Shown here in pieces: positions 21,621 to 32,883 of a stretch of 64,000 nt of DNA (position 1 is its first letter; each line of letters opens with the position of its first letter). Source of the DNA: Proteles cristata cristata (taxonomy: Eukaryota > Chordata > Mammalia > Carnivora > Hyaenidae); the NCBI GenBank assembly GCA_017311185.1, contig JAESUZ010004517.1, positions 124,001 to 188,000 on the forward strand, given 5' to 3'. Position numbers and translations under genes: made by a program. Below the pieces are notes generated by a model. The model was not told where the DNA came from and did not search any database. It saw only the letters and a program-made list of their open reading frames with translations.

Positions 21621-22568
21621 TCAGTGCTGACTGCTAATCCTACAATGGTCCAGCCCCTTCCTCAAGGCCCCCGTCACGTCCCGGTTTCTCAAACTATAAA
21701 TGAGGGGGTTGAGCATAGGAGTAAGGACTGTGTAGAAACTAGAGACCACCTTGTCATGACTAGGCACCCTGTAGCTCCGAGGCCTCAGGTAGATGAACAT
21801 GGCTGCCCCATAGAAGAGGGAGACAGCTGTTAGGTGGGAGGAACAAGTGGCCAGAGCCTTTTTACCAGCCTGAGCAGAGCGCAGGTGGAGCACAGCCCTC
21901 AGAATGCGAGCATAGGAGGCCACGATGATGGAGAAGGGAAGAAATAGCATGAAGATACAGCAAGCATATATAACATTCTCAAAAATGGATGTGTCTATAC
22001 AGGCTAATTTCAACAAGGATAGCATCTCACAAAAAAAGTGGTTCACTTCTCTCAAGCCACAGTAGGGGAAAGTCATTACTACCATCATCTGTATCACACC
22101 ATCTATTATCCCAAAGGCCCAGGAGCTCCCAACAATCTGGAGACAGACCCTCTGATTCATGAGGACAGGATAATGAAGTGGATGGCTAATGGCTACATAG
22201 CGGTCATAAGCCATGAGTCCCAGCAAGAGCCCTTCGGATCCCACAAGACACACAAAGAGGCCAATTTGTATGCCACAACCCACAAAGGAGATGGACTTCC
22301 TGCCAGTCAGGAAGTTGACCATCATCTTTGGAACATTGGTACAGACCAACATGAGGTCCATGAGGGAGAGCTGACTGAGGAAGAAGTACATGGGTGTGTG
22401 AAGTCGAGGATCTACATAGATGAGGAAAAGGAGAAGGAAATTCCCACAGAGGGCCACTGTGAAGACCATTATAACCATAGAGAAGAGGGCAAGGTCAGTT
22501 GGACTGTGAGAAAAAATGCCCAAGAGGATGAAGTCATCTGTGGATGATTGATTCAACCATATCTCCAT
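21621..22568 (-). CDS. OR2V2: Olfactory receptor, OR2V2-like, intact
   Basis: An odorant-sensing G-protein-coupled receptor of the class II, OR2 family, expected in the ciliary membrane of olfactory neurons, where it would signal through G-olf. The frame is uninterrupted at 315 codons, the usual OR length, with no intron in the coding part. Visible landmarks: N-glycosylation site NQS at residues 6-8, LHTPMYFFLS (57-65) at TM2, Cys98 at the top of TM3, MAYDRYVAISHP (119-130) with the DRY core at 122-124, loop-2 cysteines 170, 180 and 190, KALATCSSHL (237-246) entering TM6, and PMLNPLIYSLRN (284-295) in TM7. The final Cys of the MAYDRYVAIC signature is Ser. The N-terminus EIWLNQS and the loop VNHFFCEMLSLLKLAC agree with my memory of human OR2V2 rather than OR2V1. 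A splice acceptor lies 25 bases upstream. The ligand is unknown. Confidence 0.93.
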   Translation of the reverse strand: MEIWLNQSSTDDFILLGIFSHSPTDLALFSMVIMVFTVALCGNFLLLFLIYVDPRLHTPMYFFLSQLSLMDLMLVCTNVPKMMVNFLTGRKSISFVGCGIQIGLFVCLVGSEGLLLGLMAYDRYVAISHPLHYPVLMNQRVCLQIVGSSWAFGIIDGVIQMMVVMTFPYCGLREVNHFFCEMLSLLKLACIDTSIFENVIYACCIFMLFLPFSIIVASYARILRAVLHLRSAQAGKKALATCSSHLTAVSLFYGAAMFIYLRPRSYRVPSHDKVVSSFYTVLTPMLNPLIYSLRNRDVTGALRKGLDHCRISSQH

Positions 22569-22592
22569 GGCTTAGTTGATGTTTCTGGTCAC

Positions 22593-22594
22593 CT
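22593..22594 (-). promoter_or_regulatory. Putative splice acceptor of the OR2V2 coding exon
   Basis: On the minus strand TTCACACTCTTAG/GTGA precedes the start codon by about 25 bases. OR genes usually have non-coding 5' exons spliced just ahead of the ATG, and the paralogue has an acceptor at the same distance. The upstream exon and promoter were not located. Confidence 0.55.
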
Positions 22595-22599
22595 AAGAG

Positions 22600-23542
22600 T
22601 GTGAACAAAAAATATTGGATTGACTGATATTTCTATATTACCTCTGCATTCTACATCTTCAGCCACCTGTTTTGTTTGTAATGCATGAGGCTTCAACAAC
22701 CTAAGCTTTGAGATATAGAAGGGACACTCCTTCATATTCTCATCTAGCAGCAATAAGAGTCATCCTAGTTTATAGAATGGATCATGTATCTGTATTTGTG
22801 TGTCTCTTATCTAGGAAGAATTTATCATTTCTGCAATCAAAGTCTTGACTTTATCATATTATATTGAGTATTTTATGATATCAGACAGACTTGGTAAACT
22901 ATCTCAAACATCTCAGCCCAAAAGACCATTTATATGCATAATGGAAAGGAAGTGTATGAAGCATGAGTGCTCTTTAGCCTGTATATCTTTCTTTATGTTC
23001 TGAGAGTGTTATCAGGCTAGCCAATCTGGTATATTTATAATATTGATAAAGGAAGCATCTTTCATGCCTCATATGAGAAGGAAGAGTCACAATTAGATGC
23101 CATTATTGTCAATTATTTTGGGGGTGACAGGGGTGACAGGAAAGTCACAAGGCCAATGTGAAAAAGCAACAGTTTGGTGCCCAAACCTATTAAGAACAGT
23201 GAGGTCTTCAGTTGTGCTGAAATTTTAAAAATAATCCCAGGATTAGGCTTCAGTAAAAATATCTTCAGTATCTTTTTCTTAGGTAAGTAAATAAACAGGT
23301 AATATCTACTTACTTAAGTTGTCTATAGTAGACATCAAAGAGCTTTCTTTACAAAATATTTCTAACTAATATCTTGGACATGGCTTTTAATCATGGCCTT
23401 ATAAAAATTCCAATTAAATTATTGGAGCATGTCATTAAAAGAGATTTCTCTTGATCTTTGGCCAATAATTTTTCACTAAATACCTTACTAAGAAACATAA
23501 TAAAGAAACATGACCCAATTTTACATGAACAAAAGCCAAGTT
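22600..23542. other. 5' flank of the OR2V2-like gene
   Basis: AT-rich unique sequence where the upstream exon(s) and promoter might lie. The first few hundred bases loosely match the reverse complement of 43740-44100. No defined promoter motif can be picked with confidence. Confidence 0.4.
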
Positions 23543-23559
23543 AAGAAATAAAAACTATG

Positions 23560-23655
23560 GGGGGGATGGGCATGGAGGAGGACACTTGTGGGGATGAGCA
23601 CTGAGTGTTATGTGGAAACTAATTTGACAATAAACTATTTGTAAAAAAAAAAAAA
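23560..23655 (+). mobile_element. Very short 5'-truncated L1
   Basis: Only the last roughly 80 bases of the L1 3'UTR (GGGCATGGAGGAGGACACTT … TTGACAATAAACTATTTGT) plus an A tail. Target duplication AAGAAATAAAAACTATG (23543-23559) and AAGAAATAAAATCTATG (23656-23672). TAATTTG-type tail (group B, see findings). Confidence 0.93.
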
Positions 23656-23672
23656 AAGAAATAAAATCTATG

Positions 23673-23984
23673 AATATTAAAACCCCCTTGAGAAAAGTCA
23701 CACTATCTGAACCCAAGGAAAATAAAATAATAAATGATTATAAGTAATTAAATGGAAAACATCATACTATTCCGACACAACTCTTTCTTTTATTGTTGTC
23801 CCCACTCTCTCACTCAGTGGGAGTATTGTCTTTTCCCTCAAAGATATTTCCAGTTTTTAGGCTTCTCCTCTCTTTTATTAGCCTCTTTCTAATTTCACCT
23901 GTCCCCTTATTCATTCAGTACTGCTCTGTCTGGCATTTTCATGGTTCTGCAAGTGGCACAGCACTGTGGTCTTTTTCCTTAAAT
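23673..23984. other. Unique non-coding stretch
   Basis: Nothing recognisable. Confidence 0.4.
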
Positions 23985-24500
23985 TTGTATTAGCTATCTA
24001 TTAGCTAATATAACTAATTAGCTATTAGCTGTGTAACAAATAGCTCCAAAATTTAGCATTCTCAATAAAATGACAATCATTTATCATCTTACAGTTTCTA
24101 TGGGTCAGGAATATGAGTGAAGCTTAGCTGGGTGTCTGGCATAAGGTCTCTCAGAGGGTTATTGTGAAGTTGTCAAACAGGCTGCAGTCCTCTCAAGGCT
24201 AGACTGATGAGGTTCCACTTCCAAGATCACTCATGTTTCTGTTTGTAGGCCTTGGTTCCTCTTCATGGGGCTGCCTCACACCATGGTAGCTGACTTCTTT
24301 CAAGGCAATGATCCTGGCGAGAGTGAGAATGAAAACCACCCTAGATAGAAGCCAGTCTTACAACCTAGTACTGGAAGTGACATTGCATGAGTTCAACTGA
24401 ATTCTATTATCTAGAAGTGAATCACAAATCTATCCCACACTCACAGGGGGGAACATAAGGGCATGAATACCAGGAAAGAGGATGAATGGGACCATCTTAT
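23985..24500 (+). repeat. Ancient interspersed repeat
   Basis: AGCTGTGTAACAAATAGCTCC, CATCTTACAGTTTCTATGGG and TCAGGAATATGAGTGAAGCT match a known style of old mammalian repeat (LTR or DNA transposon class; family not assigned). Confidence 0.4.
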
Positions 24501-25984
24501 GGGCTGTCTACCACATCCTTTCATGTTCCATCTTAAATTCTGATTATTGATATAAATAAACTGGGCTTTCACTATTTTAAAAATGATCTTGTCATATAAG
24601 AAAGATGGTGAAAAGAAAAGAAAGGTGGGGATTTGTAAGTTGCCTAGAAACAATGAATCACACATGTTGAGTTTGTCAGTCCATCTCTCATTTGTTGAGA
24701 AGTGACAGGGCTCTCTTCCTGGTTCTAGTGACAGGCAATTCACAATCAGTAAAAAATAAATTCAATTATTGTATCCCACAGTACTCCCAACCATTTTTTT
24801 ATTTGACCTCATGGTAAAATCCTGCAGTGAAGTTACAGTGAGATTGATTATTAAATAGACCCTCTTCTGCAGATGAGGAAAATGAGTCTCTCAAGAGTTG
24901 TTTGGAGTGCCCAAGATTACATGGTTGTTAAATACATGACCAAGACTTGATTAGAGGCATTTGGAATGGAAGTTCTGGATACTTAGCATATCAGGCTGTT
25001 TCTGGGCAAAAACTATTCTAAGAGGGGCAAGCTACCTTATCTTAGAAAAATTCTCAATTAAGAACTTCCAATTTTCTTTATGTAATTCTTCGGTCACTGC
25101 ACAGCCTTCTGATCCATAATCTACACTCTTAAAACTAGGAAGTCCTTTTGCCATTGTGGCTTCTTGTAAGGTATAACTCTTATCACAGATGAATACCTGA
25201 TCATGTTAAGTGCTTGCCTTATGAAGTGATTAATTTAAATGGAATTCCTGAAACCAGATGAAAATTACACTTATATTTCTGAACTTATGAAACTCAAGGA
25301 AAGACTTGTGAGTGATTACCATAAGGCTGAAGAGGAGGAGAATAAGAATCCATCAACTTACCTGTTTCTCCAAACGACACCAAAAATCATTAGATTGCAG
25401 ACACCCCTCCCAAGCCCCAGCCACTGCCTCAAACTTCCAATTCTCTGCAGAACTTATACCATCATATTTCTTTCTTACACATCAAATAAGAAAACAACTA
25501 AGCATTGATTTTCACTTACATGTGTTAGAAAAGTAATATCCATTATTATCATCACATTTCTTTAATGTATTTTACTCTCCCAATCATTCAAGTTCTAAAC
25601 GATCTATGCAGAATACGTTATGTGCCTGAAGTCAAACTTTCTCCTGGTCCTGTTGATTTGCCTTTAATGGAGAGTCTTGCTTCTTACAACGGACTTTATT
25701 ATCTTCCCTTGTGTCACCACTGTATTTAAGGCATCTTCATTTTGCCAGTATTCATGCAACGGTCCTGACCTAAGCACCTTCTCGTGCATCACAAGTTGTA
25801 GGCACCTTCCAGAGCACCTCTCTGTGGGCCATGCCATTTCTCAAGACTGCGAGCAGAGCTCCACCTATAACCTATTGAAGTCCAGGTATGGCCCTTCTCT
25901 CCTTTTCTAGCTTTTCATCCCCAGCCCATTCTAAATAATTCCTACATTCCACCTCAACAGACACCTGCAGACTGCTAAATATGA
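24501..25984. other. Mostly unique non-coding sequence
   Basis: A weak ancient-repeat segment at about 24860-24960 (GCAGATGAGGAAAATGAGTC). The 89-codon frame at 25239 (plus) has no recognisable domain. This stretch belongs to the part of the left arm lacking a clear partner in the right arm. Confidence 0.4.
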
Positions 25985-26640
25985 CTTCTGTTTGCCCCTT
26001 TTGATTTTGCCTCACACTGTTCCATTGATCTGGCTTGTCTTTTTTCAAACCCCTCTTATCATCAAATGTTGCTGCCTTTCAGGGCTTAGCTCAAAGCTGC
26101 TTCTGTCATTGAAGTGACCCTCATGCTAGGTGATTTTTCCCCTCTAGCTTCCCACATCACATTTGTTTGGCCTGAGAATGTGCTTCTTGGGTTGCATTTA
26201 TGGTTCACAGCAGCCTCCCGACTGTTGTCTCTGCTTCTCTACCCAGCATCTGGAGAGTTAAACCATCATCTAAATCTCTAGTCAGGTGATGTTACTCTTG
26301 TGATCAAGATATGTCATTGGCTCCCAACACACACAGAACTAGACCAAACTCTTTCAAGACCCCTAAGCCATATACGACCCACCCTCATGGATACCCTTCT
26401 CATACCCAGTGCTTCAAATTGGGCTCTGACCCTCTACTCTTACTCTGAATATTTCTGCTATAGAAACCTCTTTATTCTTTCCGGATCAAGCCAGACACAC
26501 TCCTACCTTAGGACCTTTATCCTTTCCTCTTCGTGGAGTATTCTTCCTCCAGCTATCTTCATGGCTCACCCTCATTTCACATCTTCACCAAGTATCACTG
26601 AGAACTTCTCTGCAAAGTCTCCCATGTTCCTATATATATG
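25985..26640 (+). repeat. L2 fragment(s), sense
   Basis: Words in L2 order: TTTCAGGGCTTAGCTCAAAG; later CACACTCCTACCTTAGGACC, GGAGTATTCTTCCTCCAG and ATGGCTCACCCTCATTTCAC. It appears to be the same ancient insertion as the antisense L2 at 41990-43130 in the other arm (both share GACACACTCC at the equivalent place). Confidence 0.55.
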
Positions 26641-27330
26641 TGTGTGCTGACTTAATAAAATAGCCCAATTAAATGACATGCAGCTGCAGCCTTCAAGTTC
26701 TGAGAACAGAAATCCTGGGCCTTTCATTGCAAAAGCTGTTGTTCTTGATGTGTACTATGAATTCATGGCTGAATTATTTCCTGTAAGGAACAGTGAGTGA
26801 TAACCTAAGAAGTACCTTCATGAAAAAAGAAAGAAAGAAATATTTTCAGGTATTAACATGACAAAGTGTTCTTCCCAAATGCATGATAGTAATATCTAGG
26901 ATACATTTGTGAAGGATGTATTCATTTCTACTTTACCTTCCTACAAAGAGAAAATGCAAAGACCTCACAGGAGAATTTCTCTATGTGAAGATGGGGTGAT
27001 TTCCTACACTAGGATGGCCCTGCACAGATCTATAGCCAGGGATATTGACTACATGAGATTTTCCCTACAGGGGGAACATATCCTGACTTATGCCCAAGGG
27101 CTTGTGTCCTTAACACCAAAAACTCTCTGATGTAGTGTGTGTGTCCATGGTGGTTGAGAGATGGTTCTTTATGAATAAGTTGCTGTTCCTACAGCCTTGA
27201 TCATATCAGATGGAGGATCCCCCAACCAGCAGAAGAAATCAGATCCCTCAGACTTTACAGCTGAAGTTCCTCCTGTTCTGAGGATGTCCAGCCCTATCCT
27301 TTGTGTGTAGAGGCATTCAGCTGCAAGTAT
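26641..27330. other. Unique arm sequence, paired with 41190-41860
   Basis: No gene. Reverse-complement matches to the right arm are visible, for example GGAACAGTGAGTGA here versus GGAACAATGAGTGA there, and TTCCCTACAGGG versus TGTCCCTACAGAAGGG. Confidence 0.55.
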
Positions 27331-27555
27331 TTTCTTTTTTTTTTTTAAGTTTATTTATTTTGAGAGCGAGAGAGAGAGCGAGAGTGAGCACAAGCAGGGG
27401 AGAAAAAGAGAGAGATAGGAATAGAGAGAATCCCAAGCAGGCTCTGCAATGTCAGTGCAGAGCCCCGTGTGGAGGTTGAGCTCACTAACTGTGAGGTCAT
27501 ACCTGAGCTGAAATCAAGAGCCAGATGCTTAACCAACTGACCCACCCAGTGCCCC
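27331..27555 (-). mobile_element. CAN-SINE
   Basis: Minus-strand copy. Short flanking repeat AGCTGCA at 27319-27325 and 27556-27562. The right arm at about 41180 shows the uninterrupted site. Confidence 0.88.
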
Positions 27556-27562
27556 AGCTGCA

Positions 27563-27964
27563 TGGATTCTCTCTTTCATCACCTCTGACAATTTTCACAC
27601 TTCTATGTCTCATCAGAAATAGTTATAGCACACTTATAGCACAGTGTCTCTCCCTAGGAAAAAAAATTTTTTTGCATAAACACCGATTAAAATGGAGAAT
27701 CACAAAGGACATCTGGAGTCCCAGGTTAAAGACACAGTTGTGTCACCACTAACTGTGGACCTTCTCCAGCATTTAGACCTTCTATTGCAAGAGGATAATC
27801 ACACATCCTCCACCAGTGCTTTCTATGAGCCTCAATGAGAGAGTTTATATGGAGCTTCCCAGGAAAGCTTTCTGCAAACGTAACTAGCACTAACATACTA
27901 TGTTGTTCATTAATGACATTTCTCTCCCTATCCTAAATGGCTCAAATAAACTCTGATTCTTATA
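27563..27964. other. Unique stretch
   Basis: Nothing recognisable. Confidence 0.4.
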
Positions 27965-29100
27965 CCCACTACATACTTAGCATTTCCACTTGAATGCCCA
28001 ATGATCTTTTCACACCTGCAGTGATCAAACTGCACTCTTGGTTTCCACTAGAAAAACATCTGTTCTAAACTTCTCAACTTAATTAATGTCAGGTCTCTCT
28101 AATTGCTCAGGACATAGAATATAGGTCATCTTGAATCTTTTCCTTCTCTCTCACATCGCAACCATCAGAAACTCCTGCTGGGTTTTCACTCCTGACCACT
28201 TTTTACTCCTGCCAGCTTCCATCTGACCACATCACTGTTACTGCTTCCCGGATGATAATAATGACCCATAGGTGAACTTGCCTCTCCATTCCACCCTTGC
28301 TCCCACACTAGTCCATTTACCATTTAGCACTGGAATGAACATATCTCTGAAACTAAAATGTGTCCAGTCTAGAGCCAGACATTTTTGGCCAGCCTTCCTT
28401 CACCACCAAGACCTCCTTTTCTTCTGCTGTCCCTTAAATTCCCTTGACTCCTCCAGTTCATGGCCCACCAGCCCCTGCTTGGGTTCCTCCCACACAACAG
28501 ACAGACACCAGCCTCAGGGCCCTTGGCACTTTCTCCTACTTCTTCATGGAAGGCTCTTTCCAGATATGGTCCACATTGTTCTCTCACACCCTTCTCACAT
28601 TTTCTCTCTCTCTTTTTTTTTTAAAAAAAATTTAAATGTCTTTATTTTGAGATACAGAGAGAGAGCAGGAGAGGGGCAAAGAGAGAGAGGAGGACACAGA
28701 AGCTGAAGCAGGCTCCAGGCTCTGAGCTATATGTCAGCACAGAGCCCGATGTGGGGCTCAAACTCACAGACTGTGAGATCATGACCTGAACCGAAGTCGG
28801 ACACTTAACCGACTGAGCCACCCAGGTGCCCCTCTCTTCACATTCTCAACCAGTACTTCCCCAAAGCCTATTTGGAGTTCAAATCCTGTCTTCCCTGTTC
28901 CTTCTTTGCTTTATAGTTCTCAGAATACTTAACACCACCAGGCATGCCACATTTAATTCATATGGATTTGTTCTCTACTTTACCAATGATAACCTATATT
29001 CATGATGCCACTTTTGCTCATGGAAGGATAAGTGACTCCAAGAAAAGTGCCTGGCATATATTATGTTCTCTTAACTATTGTTGAATTATTAATTGTAATG
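27965..29100 (+). repeat. L2 LINE, sense, split by a SINE
   Basis: Good L2 word order over 900 bases: TTAGCATTTCCACTTGAATGC, AATCTTTTCCTTCTCTCTCA, CCATCAGAAACTCCTGCTG, then GCCTCAGGGCCCTTGGCACT, and finally AGTGCCTGGCATATATTATG … TTGTTGAATTATTAATTG at the tail. The same insertion is seen antisense at 39955-41100. Confidence 0.75.
28612..28832 (-). mobile_element. CAN-SINE inside L2
   Basis: Full-length minus-strand copy. The host L2 continues on both sides (…CCCTTCTCAC / ACATTCTCAACC…). It is absent from the equivalent place in the right arm (about 40420-40440), so it inserted after the duplication. Confidence 0.92.
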
Positions 29101-30690
29101 TGCAAACAACCCAATAAACTATTCTAACATCTCACATGCTCATTTTCTGCTTTCTAATTTATTTCTCTGTTTAATTAATGGCTTCATTGTCTTTCTAGAA
29201 AGAAGCCACCTTGTCTGTATAATGTTCTTTTGGGGGCAAGGTGATTCCATGTCTCCTTTCAGCCCTCTCCTTCCTCCCCTTCACCTGCACCTCTCCCCAC
29301 TCAGGCTTTGTCTTTCTGCTTTAGATCATTCTTCAACCCAGGAACTCATCACTGAGCCCCGCGATATCCAGAGAAGGAAAAAGGAAAGGGGAAAAAAATA
29401 ATGAGACAGTTAGAAAAGAAAAAGGGAGAAATAGATAAAAGGAAGAGGATTAGAAGAAAGAATGAGAAGAAATGAAACACTACAAAGAATATTCTCAACC
29501 CCTGGTCCCTGCCGCAAAAGGAAGGAAACAGGACCCTGAAGGAGAAAATAAGAGGGAAAGAAATGCTGATATACAAATAGAAATGAGGAAATGACCTACA
29601 AACAGTAATAAGAATTACAAGGAAGAGAGAAGCAGGTGATAGGAAAAAGACCCTCACTCACAGTTGAGTGGGTTTCCTGGAAGAAAACACATTCAACAGA
29701 TATCCTGTGGAGATGCTTCTAGTTTCAAAATCATATAATCACAAATTCTCCTGAATTTGCACTTACTGTGTTAGAGGGGACAGGGAGGAGCCCCTCACTG
29801 GCGCTCTGATCTCCTTCCTCAGTGCCACCATCCACCTCTCATTCAAACTATGAACTATTTAGCTCTAATAGTGGATCTTAGACAGATAATAGCTTCTTAT
29901 TAGCCAAGGATAGAAGGAGAAAGAGGATTCAGCAGATGGTAGTAGGCAGATGGGGTCTGTGCCAAGACTATGTGTTCATGCCCACCCAGTGATGTCCATT
30001 CACCTTCCATGGGCTGCTCTCAGCCTGGATTGCAGGCTATTCCCACTGCTCATGCAATACTTAACACCACCCCTGATTGAGGAGGATGAAGTTGTGAAGT
30101 CCTGGGAGAGCCCACAAACTCCAGCCCTGGAACAAGAGCTTCCCAGATGACAATTAAGGAAACCCAAACAGGGACCTTAGGGACAAAAGTGGGAAGAGGG
30201 CCAGTGGGTACAGTGTGAGGAAGAGAAACCGTATTAGGGGAGGGTATTGGGGCAGCAAGAACACGGGAACGGGGGACAAGTTTCTCGGTTCTCTCACCAT
30301 TAACACATTCCACCTTTCCCTAATGACCCCCCAAGTCCCTCATGGGCTCTCTATCTGGTAACTGTCCTTGTAGGCTCTCCCTGAACTACACATCTGTTCT
30401 TTACTTGCCCCATGAAGTCAGCCTATATCTACAGAAAATTATGATATGCAGTGCACTGGGTAAGATCTGCTTGAATCAAAGGTAGGGGATGAACAGTATA
30501 TTGGCCCCAAGGATTTTATAACCCAGTGGGAAGGAAAGAACACTCTCCTTTATGAGTCAGGAGTGTCATGGGAGCCAGTTGGTCATCGAAACACTCTTAG
30601 ACATTTCTGTAAGCTCAGTGCCCTCACAGTTTGCTATGGACAGTCCTGTGATCTAGTTATTATGCCTATCTTCCCTGTGTAATCTGTAGA
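29101..30690. other. Unique duplicated block, no gene
   Basis: The innermost and best-conserved part of the left arm outside the OR gene. It pairs inversely with 38170-39990. It includes a purine-rich tract at 29370-29480. Short frames on either strand are not conserved between the two copies, which argues against coding. Confidence 0.6.
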
Positions 30691-30889
30691 AACCCCTTTT
30701 CATCTCCAATGTGTCTCAAGTTGAACAATAAATTTTATAGTCACTCTATTTTTGCCTTTATATCTTACAGAATGAGTCAATTTTTCATTGTCCTGTATGT
30801 TTTCAATTTACTTAGCAAACAATTAAATCACAAACTTATTTATGAATGGACATCCTTAAAACATGGAGGATTCAAATTCATGAATAGGG
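30691..30889. other. Start of the spacer between the arms
   Basis: AT-rich; homology to the other arm ends near 30690. Confidence 0.4.
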
Positions 30890-31570
30890 TAAATATCTCC
30901 ATTCAGATTCTTTTGTTTTGTTTTGTTTTACAATTAAGTGATTTTTTAAATTATATTCACATCTTTGTGCAACCATCATCAAAATCTAAGTTTGGAATAT
31001 TTCTGTCACCCTAAAAATAAATTCCTAATATAGTAGCAGTCACTCTGCATATCCATGGCTACACCTTCCCAGCCACAGACAATCAGTAATCTATATTCTG
31101 TGTTTGTATATTTGCTTATTCTGGTCATTTCATGTAAATGAAATTCTACAATATGTGATCCTTTGTTACTAACTTCTTCCATTTAGAATAAAGTTTCAAG
31201 GTTCATCCACATTGTACCATGTGTCGGTATTTCATTACTTTATATCCCTGAATAATAGTCCACTGAGTGGATATGACACATTTAGCTTATTCATTCATTA
31301 CTTGATGGACATTTGGATTATTTCCACATTTTGACCACTTTGAATAATGCTGCTGTAAACATTTGATGTAAACATTTTTATGTGAACATTTGTTTCATTT
31401 CTTTTGGATATATATCTTGGGGTGAAATTTTGGGTCATATGGTAACTCTATGTTTAACTTTTTGAGGAACTGCTAAATTCTATTACAAAATTGCCATACC
31501 AAATATACATTCCTAACAGAGGTGAATGAAGAGTCCAAATTCTCTGTCTTTAACAATACTTGCTCTTGTT
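30890..31570 (-). mobile_element. Old L1 3' region, antisense
   Basis: TTTGTGCAACCATCATCAAA, GGTTCATCCACATTGTACCA, TGGATATATATCTTGGGGTG and GTCATATGGTAACTCTATG are in the order of an old L1 read backwards. No intact frame. Confidence 0.75.
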
Positions 31571-31628
31571 CAATTTTTTAAATCATAACCATTGAAGATA
31601 AGTGAACATGAATTGTAAAGATAAAAAA

Positions 31629-31853
31629 CTTAACGGAGGATCATGGGGGAGAAGAAGAGGGAAAATAGTGGGGGAGAGGGAGGGAGCCAAACCGTGAGAG
31701 ACTCTTGAATGCCGAGAACAAACTGAGGGCTGATGGGAGTGGAGGGGAGGGGAAGGGGTGTGATGGGCATGGAGGAGGGCACTTGTAGGGATGAGCACTG
31801 GATGTTATATGGAAACCAACTTGACAATAAACTATTTGTAAAAAAAAAAAAAA
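31629..31853 (+). mobile_element. 5'-truncated L1 3' end
   Basis: L1 3'UTR (CTTAACGGAGGATCATGGGG … CCAACTTGACAATAAACTAT) plus A tail. Group A tail. The next base begins an unrelated antisense L1. Confidence 0.9.
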
Positions 31854-31980
31854 GACTTGGAGTGAGCAATGATGTACTTCAAAATAAATCCAAACATATT
31901 TTTCCCCAAGGTGACTATTGAGTTCATAATGGTCACAAATACCACAGATAAAGCATTTAAAATTCTGATCAAAGCCAACT

Positions 31981-32250
31981 TTAATTTGCTTTTGTTGATT
32001 TTGAGGTTCTCTGTGCCTCCTGGATCTGAATGTCTGTTTCCTTCCCCAGATTAGGAAAGTTTTCATCCATAATTACTTCAAATAAATTTTCTGCCCCCTG
32101 TTCTCTCATTTCTTCTCTTAGGACTCCTAAAATATGAATGTTATTACATAGAGTCATTGATTTCCCTAAGTCTATACTTGTTTTGCATTGTTCTTGTTTG
32201 TCTCTTTTATTCAGATTAATTGCTTTCCATTGGTCTGTCTTCCAGGTCAC
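31981..32250 (-). pseudogene. L1 ORF1 C-terminal remnant
   Basis: A frame of about 90 codons reading like the end of the L1 ORF1p nucleic-acid chaperone: CNNIHILGVLREEMREQGAE followed by NLFEVIMDENFPNLGKETDI and QIQEAQR. That is the RRM to C-terminal-domain boundary of the family. The frame is broken on both sides. Confidence 0.8.
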
Positions 32251-32592
32251 TAATTCATTCCTTTGCTTCTTTCAGCCTGTTGTTCACTGCACCAAGCCTG
32301 TTCCAATCTCATTTATTGCACTTTTCATCACTGATTGATTCTTTTTAAACTTTTTTAAAATCTCTGTTAAGGGTCTCACTTATGTCTTCTATTCTGTCAA
32401 GCCTAGTGAGTATCTTTATGATTGTTGCTTTAAATTTTCCATCAGACATGCTACTTCTATCTGTTTCACCTAGATCCCTGGCCATGGCTTTACATTGTTC
32501 TTTCATTTAGGATAAATCCCTCTGTCTTGGTGTTTTGTATAAGTCTCTTCCTTCTCTGGGACAAAGTCAGCTATGTCTCCTGCTCCTTCTTT

Positions 32593-32883
32593 GTTTGTTT
32601 TTTTTTTAATAGTTTTTTGTCAAGCTGGTTTACATATAACACCCAGTGCTCATCCCAACAAGTGCCCTCCCCCATTCCCATCACCACCCTTCCCCTCTCC
32701 ACCACCTCCATCAGCCCTCAGTTTGTTCTCAGCATTCAAGACTCTCTCATGGCTTGCTTCCCTCCCTCTCCCCAAATGTTTTTCCCCTTCTTATCCCTCA
32801 TGGTCCTCCATTAGCTTCCTCCTAATCCATCTATATGTGCAAACATATGGTAGCTGTCCTTCTCTACTTGACTTATTTCTCTT
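32593..32883 (-). mobile_element. L1 3' end nested in the antisense L1
   Basis: T run then AGTTTTTTGTCAAGCTGGTT. Target duplication TCCTGCTCCTTCTTT at 32578-32592 and 32884-32898. Confidence 0.93.

Larger units (their letters stand above)
21540..30690. repeat. Left arm of an inverted segmental duplication
   Basis: Contains the OR2V2-like gene and its upstream flank. Reverse-complemented, 38170-45260 aligns with it by eye. Matching pairs include the OR genes, the block at 26890-27330 versus 41190-41590, the L2 end and beyond at 28850-29330 versus 39720-40490, and 29330-30690 versus 38180-39560, where for example CTTGAATCAAAGGTAGGG and AACCCAGTGGGA occur in both. Young SINEs and L1s are not shared. 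About 3 kb at 22.7-25.9 kb has no clear partner in the right arm. Confidence 0.85.

Noticed and set aside
22038..22547. 169-codon frame antisense to the OR2V2-like gene, with a similar 114-codon frame antisense to OR2V1 (44185-44529)
   Set aside because: Both are shadows forced by the codon pattern of conserved OR helices; no domain, and no sign of expression signals.
28272..28706. 144-codon frame
   Set aside because: It runs through an L2 remnant into a SINE, so it is a frame in repeats.
29370..29480. Purine-rich tract considered as a triplex or regulatory element
   Set aside because: Its mirrored copy at 39330-39510 is only partly purine-rich, so no conserved function can be argued.
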